Source: Massilia psychrophila (GTDB lineage: Bacteria; Pseudomonadota; Gammaproteobacteria; Burkholderiales; Burkholderiaceae_D). From it: a stretch of DNA of 64,000 nucleotides. Both the position numbers and the translations under genes were made by a program. Below, piece after piece: positions 57,801-64,000 of this stretch; position 1 is the first letter of the stretch, and each line of letters starts with the position of its first letter. The DNA lies in the NCBI RefSeq assembly GCF_002760665.1, contig NZ_PDOB01000001.1, positions 62,001 through 126,000 of the forward strand. Direction: 5' to 3'. The notes beneath the pieces were generated by a model. The model ran no database searches. It was not told the DNA's origin and saw only the letters and a program-made list of their open reading frames with translations.

Positions 57801-59123
57801 ATGAACAAATCATCGGCAACCACAGTTCGCTTCCGCGCGGCGGCCACTGACAAAGGCCGTTGGATACGGCTGACGGCCTGCGTCGTCTGTATGGCCGCCG
57901 CAGCGAACATCCAGTACGCCTGGACCTTGTTCGTTCCCGAGATTCAGCATGCCTTTGGCTGGCCGCGCGCCAAAATCCAGCTCTCTTTCACGATTTTCGT
58001 CATCGTCCAGACATGGCTGGCCCCGCTCGAAGGCTATTTCATTGACAAATTTGGCCCGCGCCTGATCGTCGTCTTTGGCGCCGTGTTCCTGGGGGCTTCG
58101 TGGGTCATCAATTCGCAAGCGACTACGCTCACCGGGTTTTATATCGGGGCTGCCGTCGGCGGTATCGGCGTCGGCTCGATCTATGCCACCTGTATCAACA
58201 ATGCGCTCAGGTGGTTCCCGGACCGTCGCGGGCTTGCCGTCGGCTTGGTGGCCGGTGCTTACGGCGCCGGCTCGGCGGCGACGATCCTGCCGATCGCGTC
58301 GATGATTGCGTCGTCGGGATTCCAGCACAGCTTCCTTTTTTTCGGCATCTTGCAAGGTTCGGTCGCGTTCGTAGCCGCATGGTTTCTGCGCGCCCCGAAA
58401 GCGTCCGAAGTGAACGCGTCGCCCCTGCTGGCGCAGGGCACCCGCAACTACACGCTGAGGGAAGCGATGCAAACCCGGCTGTTCTGGATCATGTTCATCA
58501 TGTTCATCCTGATCGTCACCGGCGGCATGATGGCGGTGGCCCAGCTCGGCGTTATCGCAACCGATTTCGGCATCAAGGAATTTAAGGTGGACTTCTACTT
58601 CTTCGTGATGGCTTCCCTGCCGCTCGCACTCATGCTGGACCGCATCATGAACGGTATTTCGCGCCCGCTGTTCGGCTGGATCTCCGACCATATCGGCCGC
58701 CAGAAGACTATGGTAATCGCGTTCACGCTCGAAGGCTTCGGCATCATCGCGCTCGGCTGTTTCGGCAGCAACCCGTATGCGTTCCTGATCCTGTCCGGTG
58801 TCGTGTTCCTTGCCTGGGGCGAAGTATATTCGCTATTTTCGGCGCTGGCGGGCGACGCCTTCGGGACCAAACACATCGGTAAAATCTACGGGGTGCTGTA
58901 CATGGCCAAGGGCGTAGGTGCGCTGTTCGTCCCAGTGGGCAACATGATGATGGAAGAGACCGGCACCTGGTCGACAGTCCTGTTCGCCGTTGCAACCATG
59001 GACCTGATCGCCGTCGTCCTTGCGATCGTAGTGCTGCGCCCGGTCCTCGCCAGCCATGTTGCCGATTCCCAGCGCCTGTATGCAAAAGAATCGTTTATCA
59101 AAAGCGGTGTTTCACCGGCATAG
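57801..59123 (+). CDS. OFA (oxalate/formate antiporter) family MFS transporter
   Basis: A 440-residue MFS protein with about 12 helices. Signature stretches are YAWTLFVPEIQHAFGWPRAKIQLSF (first loop and helix as in OxlT relatives), FIDKFGPRLIVVFGA (motif A) and SRPLFGWISDHIGRQKTMVI in the second half. The family exchanges small carboxylates such as oxalate and formate; the actual substrate here is uncertain. The ATG at 57801 starts a short Lys/Arg-rich N-terminus. A candidate operator pair precedes it, and the next gene, an amidohydrolase, is convergent. Confidence 0.85.
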   Translation: MNKSSATTVRFRAAATDKGRWIRLTACVVCMAAAANIQYAWTLFVPEIQHAFGWPRAKIQLSFTIFVIVQTWLAPLEGYFIDKFGPRLIVVFGAVFLGASWVINSQATTLTGFYIGAAVGGIGVGSIYATCINNALRWFPDRRGLAVGLVAGAYGAGSAATILPIASMIASSGFQHSFLFFGILQGSVAFVAAWFLRAPKASEVNASPLLAQGTRNYTLREAMQTRLFWIMFIMFILIVTGGMMAVAQLGVIATDFGIKEFKVDFYFFVMASLPLALMLDRIMNGISRPLFGWISDHIGRQKTMVIAFTLEGFGIIALGCFGSNPYAFLILSGVVFLAWGEVYSLFSALAGDAFGTKHIGKIYGVLYMAKGVGALFVPVGNMMMEETGTWSTVLFAVATMDLIAVVLAIVVLRPVLASHVADSQRLYAKESFIKSGVSPA

Positions 59124-59341
59124 GCGTGACCGCAGCCGCAGGTCGACACCTGCCGCCGTGGTGCTGTCCCATACGCGAAAGGAAGGCCTGGACAATGTCT
59201 GCTCATCGCTCATGGCGAATGCGCAGCCTGCGAAAGCGATGAAGCTATCCAGGGGGGCGCTCAACGACTCAGCGATATCGATCCGGCTGTTCGCGCGTCT
59301 CCACGCCATAGCGCCCCTATTGATGCTTCAGCAAGCCGGAT

Positions 59342-60664
59342 CTATTTCTTTGGCATCAGCTCGTGTAGTGCTACGACTGTAGCCTCGACGCCGGTCTTGA
59401 CGGCCGGGCCCTGTGCAATTTTAAACAATGGGCTATGATGTGTCGGAAGAGTCAATGTGCCCGCGCTGGCACGCGCGATGTCTTCCGCCGGCGTCCCGCC
59501 TACCGTAAAATAGACGCTGGGGATATACGGCTCGGTAGTAAATTGAGGAAAATCTTCGGCCCCCATTCCTTCGCGGAACACCTCTTCGCCAAAGGCGTTC
59601 GTCCCCATCTGCGCGATCCACGCCGCCTTAAGGCGTTGCACCAAAGCGATAGTGTTCAAAACCGGCAGTGCCGGCGTATCGACCAAGTTTACTTCCGGTA
59701 GTTCATTCTCGGCCATGCCAGCAGCGCGCGCGGTATTTTCGGCCATGCGCTTGATGGCCTTGAGAAGCAAATTGCGCGTGGCCGCGCTCTCGCTGCGAAT
59801 TGTTAACTGCAGCTTGGCGTTGTCGCCGATGATGTTGGCCTTGGTGCCGCCATGGAAGGATCCGACCGTAATCAGACCCGGCTCGCGTGGACCGAGCTCA
59901 CGGCTGACGATAGTTTGCAGCCCCACCACGATGAGTGCGCCCAACACGACCGGATCTTTGCCGCGGTGTGGCTGCGCCCCGTGCGCACCCACGCCCTTGA
60001 TCAGGATCTCCATGGTGTCGGCGCCCGAATACGGCGACGTTTCAGAGGCGTGCACCTTGCCTGCTTCCATATCGGCTTTGACGTGAAAGCCCAGGGCGTA
60101 GTCTGGCTGGCCAAAGCGCTTCCATAAGTCGTCCTTCATCATCAATAGCGCCCCGCCAATGCGCTCCTCAGCCGGCTGGCCGATCAGCATCAACGTGCCT
60201 GACCATGTGTTTCGTTCGGCTGCCATGCGGCGCGCGGTGCCAACCAGGCTGGTCATGTGGACGTCGTGACCGCAGGAGTGCGCCACCGGTGTCAGCGTCC
60301 CCTCGGTGTCCTTCTGCATTGCCTTCGAGGCATTGGCCAGCCCCGACTTTTCGAGCATCGGCAAGCCGTCCATGTCGGCCCGCATCATGACCATTGGCCC
60401 CGGGCCATTTTTCAGGATCGCCACTACGCCAGTCTTGCCGACGCCTTCGGTGACCTGAAAGCCGGCCGCACGCAATTCGCTTGCAAGGCGCGCTGCGGTT
60501 TTGGTTTCGAGGAAAGATAGTTCGGGGTTTCGATGGAAATAGTCAAACAGCGAAGCGAGGTGGTTGTCGTAATCCTTGGCAATGACCTGCGACAAATCGC
60601 CGGCCACAGCAGGCAACGCGCAGGTCGCTCCGACTACAAAGGCGGCAACGAGGTATTTTTTCAT
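59342..60664 (-). CDS. exported M20 family amidohydrolase
   Basis: A 440-residue enzyme with a signal peptide (MKKYLVAAFVVGATCALPAV). M20D/hippurate-hydrolase features are present: MMRADMDGLPM, metal ligands in HSCGHDVHM, the catalytic Glu pair in GQPAEERIGGA, a lid dimerisation domain (AHGAQPHRGKDPVVLGA) and C-terminal THHSPLF His. It cleaves N-acyl amino acids or similar amides, here in the periplasm, which is unusual for the mostly cytosolic family. The start at 60664 gives the signal peptide; the longer frame is not supported. The 218 bp separating it from the transporter gene show only a short doubtful frame. Confidence 0.88.
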   Translation of the reverse strand: MKKYLVAAFVVGATCALPAVAGDLSQVIAKDYDNHLASLFDYFHRNPELSFLETKTAARLASELRAAGFQVTEGVGKTGVVAILKNGPGPMVMMRADMDGLPMLEKSGLANASKAMQKDTEGTLTPVAHSCGHDVHMTSLVGTARRMAAERNTWSGTLMLIGQPAEERIGGALLMMKDDLWKRFGQPDYALGFHVKADMEAGKVHASETSPYSGADTMEILIKGVGAHGAQPHRGKDPVVLGALIVVGLQTIVSRELGPREPGLITVGSFHGGTKANIIGDNAKLQLTIRSESAATRNLLLKAIKRMAENTARAAGMAENELPEVNLVDTPALPVLNTIALVQRLKAAWIAQMGTNAFGEEVFREGMGAEDFPQFTTEPYIPSVYFTVGGTPAEDIARASAGTLTLPTHHSPLFKIAQGPAVKTGVEATVVALHELMPKK

Positions 60665-61261
60665 CAGGCAAACCTTCTCTGGTAGAAACTTCGACAACAC
60701 ATAATTTACATGCAAATATGAAACGCAAGTAACTTTTTTGCATTGAGCAAAAATGATCAACGAGACAAGGGGCTGGGCGGTGCACCAAATCCGGGGCGGA
60801 ATCAAACCAAGGATAAAAATATTATCAACCCTATACCGAAAAGTAGGCGGAAGGGTGACAATTCGCCTCACACGTCTGGCGTGGCCGCGATCGCCTTACC
60901 GGCAGTTCGGGGGGGGCAACATCGTGCCAAAAGCGCAAAAATTACCAATCTCAACGACTCCACGCAAACGAAGGAGTTCACAGCCATCACATTTTCGACC
61001 CCACCATGGTTCAGAAAAGCTGCTGATGTGTTCGCAAAAGCTGGAGTTGTCGAATCGCGCCGTCGGTCATCGACAGCTTCCTCCGTTAAGCGTTACACCC
61101 GATTTACGATACTTCGCTGTTTGGGCAGAATACCGTGGACTGCGATCTTCTGGCAACCCGACACCGACATCAAACCTGGCATAATCGCCACGAAACAGGT
61201 ATGGGCGGCCCTCTGGTGCACATGCCATCGATGTCTACATCAAACAGGATTACGACCAGTC
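60665..61261. other. gene-poor stretch of lower GC
   Basis: About 600 bp without a convincing gene. Overlapping plus-strand frames starting at 60743 and 60753 have Arg/Ser/Pro-rich, low-complexity translations and match no family I can recognise. The first 80 bp, AT-rich, should hold the promoter of the divergent amidohydrolase gene, and the last part the promoter of the DUF6155-like gene. The middle may be mobile-element debris. Confidence 0.5.
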
Positions 61262-61807
61262 ATGGCGACAAAGAAAGCATCTCCAACCTGGAGCGACGTT
61301 AAGGGTGCCCTTAGCAATTTTGACCGTGCGGCGCTGCTTGCACTTGTGCAGGGCTTATATGCGGGTGTAAAGGAAAATCGGGACTTTCTTCATGCACGAC
61401 TTGACCTCGGCAGCGATGTGCTTGGACCGTACAAGAGCGCGATAGCACGCTGGATCTCGCCTGATGTGTACAGGAATCAGGGGACATCAGTATCCAAGGC
61501 TAAGAAAGCCATTGCTGACTATAAAAAGGCCATCGGTCAAGCCGATGCGTTAGTCGAATTGATGGTGTACTACTGCGAACAAGCATCGGGGTTTTGTAAT
61601 GAGTTCGGCATGGAGGACGAAGGTTATTTTGATGCATTGGTACGGATGTTCGAGCTGGCATTAAAAACGAGTTCCAGTTTGCCTGAGATCGAGCGCCTGG
61701 CATTGCGGGAGCGGCTCGCCGCTGTCGGATATACCTGCCACAACTTCGGATACGGAGTGGGTGATGAGATGGACGATTTGCAGGAAAAATACGGGCTCAA
61801 TAATTGA
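61262..61807 (+). CDS. DUF6155-like protein
   Basis: A 181-residue mostly helical protein. The middle block SKAKKAIADYKKAIGQADAL followed by VELMVYYCEQASGFCNEFG and DEGYFDALVRMFELAL matches the DUF6155 pattern as I remember it (K-x-I-x-x-Y/F-K-K, LMxYYxE, FxxxxG, FYxxxxxMFxxAL). Function unknown; such genes occur scattered in accessory regions. It begins after a gene-poor region and ends exactly where the TOTE-like remnant begins, a sign of patchwork assembly. Confidence 0.7.
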   Translation: MATKKASPTWSDVKGALSNFDRAALLALVQGLYAGVKENRDFLHARLDLGSDVLGPYKSAIARWISPDVYRNQGTSVSKAKKAIADYKKAIGQADALVELMVYYCEQASGFCNEFGMEDEGYFDALVRMFELALKTSSSLPEIERLALRERLAAVGYTCHNFGYGVGDEMDDLQEKYGLNN

Positions 61808-62214
61808 TCGCGCTGTTTCGGCGTCTTTTTCGCGGTCGCACCGATGTCTATCCGAACCGATGGGAAAGCACGAGTACGGGGAAATCGGTTTATGCGCCGG
61901 CCTGCGCCAACGAATGGTGCACCGGGATATGCGATAAGCCGCGTATCAAATGTGGGCAATGCGGCAATCGTTTATTGAAGAAGCTGTCCGATTCGGTCTA
62001 TAAGGCGCGGGCATCGGCTGCGATCTCACTGATGAGAGATTTGAGAGGTTTGCGGGGGAGGCGCTCGCTGTCGATTTTGCCGGCACGCTGCGATTGGACC
62101 AGGAAATTGCTGTTGCTGCAATGCTTGGCCACGATGCAGGAGTGCTGTGTGCTCCCGCTGCCTTTGGCAAGACGGTGACGGCAGTGGCGCTGATCGCGCG
62201 GCGTGGGGTCAATA
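61804..62214 (+). pseudogene. remnant of TOTE-type primase-helicase gene (deleted and frameshifted)
   Basis: Two fragments in different frames. Fragment 1 (61804-about 62006) reads IALFRRLFRGRTDVYPNRWE, then YAPACANEWCTGICDKPRIK, CGQCGNR: the N-terminal zinc-containing part of the archaeo-eukaryotic primase domain found in TOTE conflict proteins. Fragment 2 (about 62007-62214) reads AGIGCDLTDERF, FAGEALAVDFAGTLRLDQE and GVLCAPAAFGKTVTAVALIA, RRGVNT: the start of the superfamily 2 helicase domain including Walker A. The primase core and nearly all of the helicase are missing. Both ends are truncated, so the product cannot be functional. Family call is by memory of its motifs. Confidence 0.75.
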
Positions 62215-62249
62215 CGTGGCCTCAAAGACGACATGCTGCGCGAGAAGGG

Positions 62250-62696
62250 TCAATCCCAGTCCTCATTGTCGCCGAACTCCTTCGGCTTGGCGCCCGTTTC
62301 GGACACGATGCACGGATATCTGTTGGCCGCCAGCGCCGCTGTCTGCCGGCCTTGTTTGGTGATCTGAAAACACCAAGAAGCGCCGAAATCGTAAAAATAG
62401 TACAGCTTCTTATGCTTGGGCAGCGGAAATATTTTCGACAAGCGGATATCCGTGACGTGCGCGTCGTCCTCATCCCATTCGCCGTCTGGCGTGAACCATG
62501 TCTTCTTGCCGTGCGTACCGTTTGCGAGGTAGAACTCGTCCAAGTGATCGTCGTCCTCGAAGTCGAGCATGCCAAGGATGTACGACGCCAAGTCCCCCAG
62601 CGTCGATTCGACCGGCACGTCCAATACGAACTGGTACGGCTCTTTGAAATGCCTGCCGCCGACGCACTCGATTACCATTGTAAAAATTCCGCTCAT
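62250..62696 (-). CDS. plasmid pRiA4b ORF-3 family protein
   Basis: A 148-residue protein (142 from an inner ATG at 62678). The fold signature is visible: LDVPVESTLGDLASYILGML, then DHLDEFYL, a KKTWFTPDGEWDEDD stretch and the hallmark LYYFYDFGASWCFQITK. This family, also known as an IS1096-associated passenger, is found on plasmids and islands; its function is unknown. The gene runs opposite to the broken TOTE remnant and begins about 140 bp from the next forward frame. Confidence 0.8.
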   Translation of the reverse strand: MSGIFTMVIECVGGRHFKEPYQFVLDVPVESTLGDLASYILGMLDFEDDDHLDEFYLANGTHGKKTWFTPDGEWDEDDAHVTDIRLSKIFPLPKHKKLYYFYDFGASWCFQITKQGRQTAALAANRYPCIVSETGAKPKEFGDNEDWD

Positions 62697-62833
62697 TGCT
62701 CGTCTGTTGAAAATATTCGGTGTGGTGACGTGAGTGCTTGCATCTACGTCCAGGGCGGCGTCGGTGAAAACGCTTGCCTGGATTGGACGGAAGCGGGATG
62801 GTATCGATAACGAAACCAACGCGGTTTACCGAC

Positions 62834-63262
62834 ATGAACGTAAATCAAGAAAACTACAAAAAATTGCTGAAGATCGTCCCGATGTTAAAAGAGATGACGT
62901 CGGCGACAACGCTCCTCGCGTCATCCGGCGCGACAGCGCTGATGAGCCTCTGCCAGTACGGCGAGCACCCGGTTGGGCACACAGTGGCTGAGCCATCCAT
63001 GATCATAGCAGTGTATCAAGCTGGGGCGGCAACGCTTGTAGCGAAACGCCATGCTCTTCAAATACTCTTTGATGCTGTTGCGGCTGAGCGGCGTATGATC
63101 CGCGCGCTCCCACCGGCGCTACAGTGTCCTGGAGGTGCCACCCGCGTTACGGGCCAAATCGCTGAGCTGGCGCCAGTTCTCGACATTGTTGAGGTGCACC
63201 TCGAATTCGTCGGCTACCTGCTGCCCCATCTCGCCCGCGCGTCGTGCGCTCCTCGGTACTAA
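62834..63262 (+). CDS. small protein, DUF1249-like N-terminus, possibly truncated
   Basis: A 142-residue frame. The first 70 residues look real: MNVNQENYKKLLKIVPMLKE then MTSATTLLASSG, a VGHTVAEPSMIIAVY strand, resembling the N-YxxL-xxLLPxL-xxM and P-x-M-x-I-x-VY layout of DUF1249-type proteins. After about residue 85 the sequence turns Pro/Leu-rich and reads opposite to a short coding-like minus-strand piece (63119-63229), suggesting the original C-terminus has been lost. Relationship tentative. Confidence 0.4.
   Translation: MNVNQENYKKLLKIVPMLKEMTSATTLLASSGATALMSLCQYGEHPVGHTVAEPSMIIAVYQAGAATLVAKRHALQILFDAVAAERRMIRALPPALQCPGGATRVTGQIAELAPVLDIVEVHLEFVGYLLPHLARASCAPRY
63119..63229 (-). pseudogene. 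short coding-like fragment
   Basis: A 36-codon minus-strand frame, MGQQVADEFEVHLNNVENWR then QLSDLARNAGGTSRTL, with protein-like helical composition although very short. It overlaps the tail of the forward frame at 62834-63262. It might be the end of a lost gene. No family recognised. Confidence 0.25.
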
Positions 63263-63380
63263 GATTCAATCGCAGTCTCATGTTTGTCACCATCCTGATC
63301 GTTACCGACCAGCATTTGAAAAGAAAAATCTGGCGATTACCGGCCATCCCATTTTCCATCACACCTGCTGAGCCTGAAAT

Positions 63381-63410
63381 TTGTCAAACGGCGTCAAACC
63401 CGCGTAGAAT
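63381..63410 (+). promoter_or_regulatory. sigma-70-type promoter of tRNA-Gly
   Basis: TTGTCA (63381-63386) and TAGAAT (63405-63410) are separated by 18 bp and lie just 10 bp before the tRNA. Both boxes match five of six consensus positions or nearly so, and the start point would fall at about the tRNA 5' end. Confidence 0.65.
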
Positions 63411-63419
63411 GCGACTGTC

Positions 63420-63493
63420 GCGGGTGTAGCTCAATGGTAGAGCAGAAGCTTCCCAAGCTTACGACGAGGGTTCGATTCCCTTCACCCGCTCCA
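63420..63493 (+). tRNA. tRNA-Gly (anticodon CCC)
   Basis: A 74-nt gene including encoded CCA. The 7-bp acceptor stem GCGGGTG pairs with CACCCGC, the D-arm is GCTC-AATGGTA-GAGC, the anticodon loop TTCCCAA gives anticodon CCC reading GGG, and the T-arm holds GGTTCGATTCC. It is closely similar to E. coli glyU. It stands at the right border of the accessory region 57.3-63.4 kb; tRNA genes of this kind are common integration targets. Confidence 0.95.
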
Positions 63494-63696
63494 GCCAGAT
63501 CAACGACCAGTTGATTTCGCCCTTTCCGGCCAGTTCGCGCCGCATCAGTTTTCTTCGCTTCCCAACGCACCGACGATGCAGGCAATGATGATGCCTTGCG
63601 GCTTTGCCGCGCGCGCCGTATCGCGCGATCGACGTTATCGAATGTATATAGAATTGGCCGGATTGCTTCCATCGCAACTGTCCAAGGAGATCCTCA

Positions 63697-64000
63697 ATGC
63701 GTGACGCCACTTCCCGCCGTCTGCTGGCCGCCGGCCTGCTGCTCGGCGTTGCCGCCTGCGCCGAAAAATCCCGCCTGCCGGCGTTTGCCGGTGTCGGCCC
63801 GGCGCCGACGATTCCGGCGCCCACCAAGTCGCTCATCCCGACAGTGGACATTGCGCCCGCCAGGGGCTGGCCTGCCGGCGTCATGCCGACGGCGGCGGCG
63901 GGCATGGTGGTCAACCCGCTGGCGACCGGCCTGAATCATCCGCGCTGGCTGTATGTGCTGCCTAACGGCGACGTGCTGGTGGCCGAGACCAATGCGCCGC
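63697..64000 (+). CDS. sorbosone-dehydrogenase-family lipoprotein, N-terminal part (runs off window)
   Basis: The first 101 codons of a gene continuing past the window. AAGGAGA at 63684-63690 sets the ATG. The signal peptide ends LLLGVAAC (lipobox, Cys21), followed by a Pro/Ala-rich linker and ATGLNHPRWLYVLPNGDVLVAE, the first blade of the beta-propeller of PQQ-type sorbosone/glucose dehydrogenases. Such proteins oxidise sugars in the periplasm. The 203 bp between the tRNA and this gene show no other gene. Confidence 0.82.
   Translation, partial: MRDATSRRLLAAGLLLGVAACAEKSRLPAFAGVGPAPTIPAPTKSLIPTVDIAPARGWPAGVMPTAAAGMVVNPLATGLNHPRWLYVLPNGDVLVAETNAP

Noticed and set aside
59112-59309. 65-codon minus-strand frame between the transporter and amidohydrolase genes
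   Set aside because: No ribosome-binding site, no family resemblance, and overlap with the transporter 3' end; probably chance.
60743-61261. N-terminal extension of the DUF6155-like protein to 354 residues
   Set aside because: The added residues are low-complexity and unlike the family; the ATG at 61262 gives the expected length.
63420-63493. Attachment-site duplication of the tRNA-Gly 3' end marking an integrated island
   Set aside because: I found no second copy of the T-arm/acceptor sequence and no integrase gene in the window; the island idea rests on content only.

Overview
The window is a high-GC, densely packed stretch of chromosome from a betaproteobacterium. Gene content and order fit the Oxalobacteraceae (Massilia/Duganella/Janthinobacterium type). 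The supporting neighbourhoods are purB beside a GST gene, fur next to bamE-dapB, leuS-lptE-holA-proA, and lptD-surA-pdxA-rsmA divergent from amgK-murU. The taxonomic placement is inference from gene order and protein character; no 16S rRNA gene is present.

Region by region: (1) 1-10.4 kb holds the start of purB, two glutathione-transferase genes, a PfkB sugar kinase, an iron block, a secreted alpha-amino-acid-ester-hydrolase-like enzyme, a 5'-3' exonuclease and a degenerate receiver protein. In the iron block bacterioferritin, a PepSY membrane protein and Bfd diverge from feoAB plus a Cys-rich membrane protein, with Fur-box-like sites between. (2) 10.4-20 kb has palindromic repeats, mnmA-nudJ, the three-gene transhydrogenase operon pntAA-pntAB-pntB, a PAS-GGDEF cyclase, an M28 peptidase and ubiH-pepP. 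(3) 20-35 kb is envelope and housekeeping: amgK-murU (MurNAc recycling) divergent from lptD-surA-pdxA-rsmA, twin repeat lipoproteins, a HAD phosphatase, hrcA, a di-haem cytochrome, fur, bamE and dapB. (4) 34.6-36 kb is a small accessory insert: a barstar-like protein facing a PAAR spike protein and an M15-like peptidase (probable type VI secretion cargo). (5) 36-45 kb is leuS-lptE-holA-proA-hemJ, a 2-hydroxychromene-2-carboxylate isomerase-like gene, an RlmL-like methyltransferase and a Bcr/CflA exporter. (6) 45.4-54.4 kb is a signalling block: an HDOD-GAF-histidine kinase, a REC-PAS-GGDEF-EAL protein and a Sel1-repeat protein, followed by an M16 protease. (7) 54.4-57.3 kb is a two-gene radical SAM/UdgX DNA-repair operon preceded by a perfect LexA-type palindrome. 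(8) 57.3-63.4 kb is accessory and partly decayed: an OFA-family transporter, an M20 amidohydrolase, a DUF6155-like gene, a deleted and frameshifted remnant of a TOTE-type primase-helicase, a pRiA4b ORF-3-like gene and fragments. It is bounded by tRNA-Gly(CCC) and the start of a sorbosone-dehydrogenase-like lipoprotein.

Functional links: iron uptake (Feo), storage (Bfr/Bfd) and the regulator Fur are all here. Outer-membrane biogenesis is represented by lptD, lptE, surA and bamE, and peptidoglycan recycling by amgK and murU. The most interesting candidates are the SOS-box-controlled rSAM-UdgX module, the orphan PAAR/M15 cassette and the TOTE remnant. No rRNA gene, CRISPR array or complete insertion sequence was seen.
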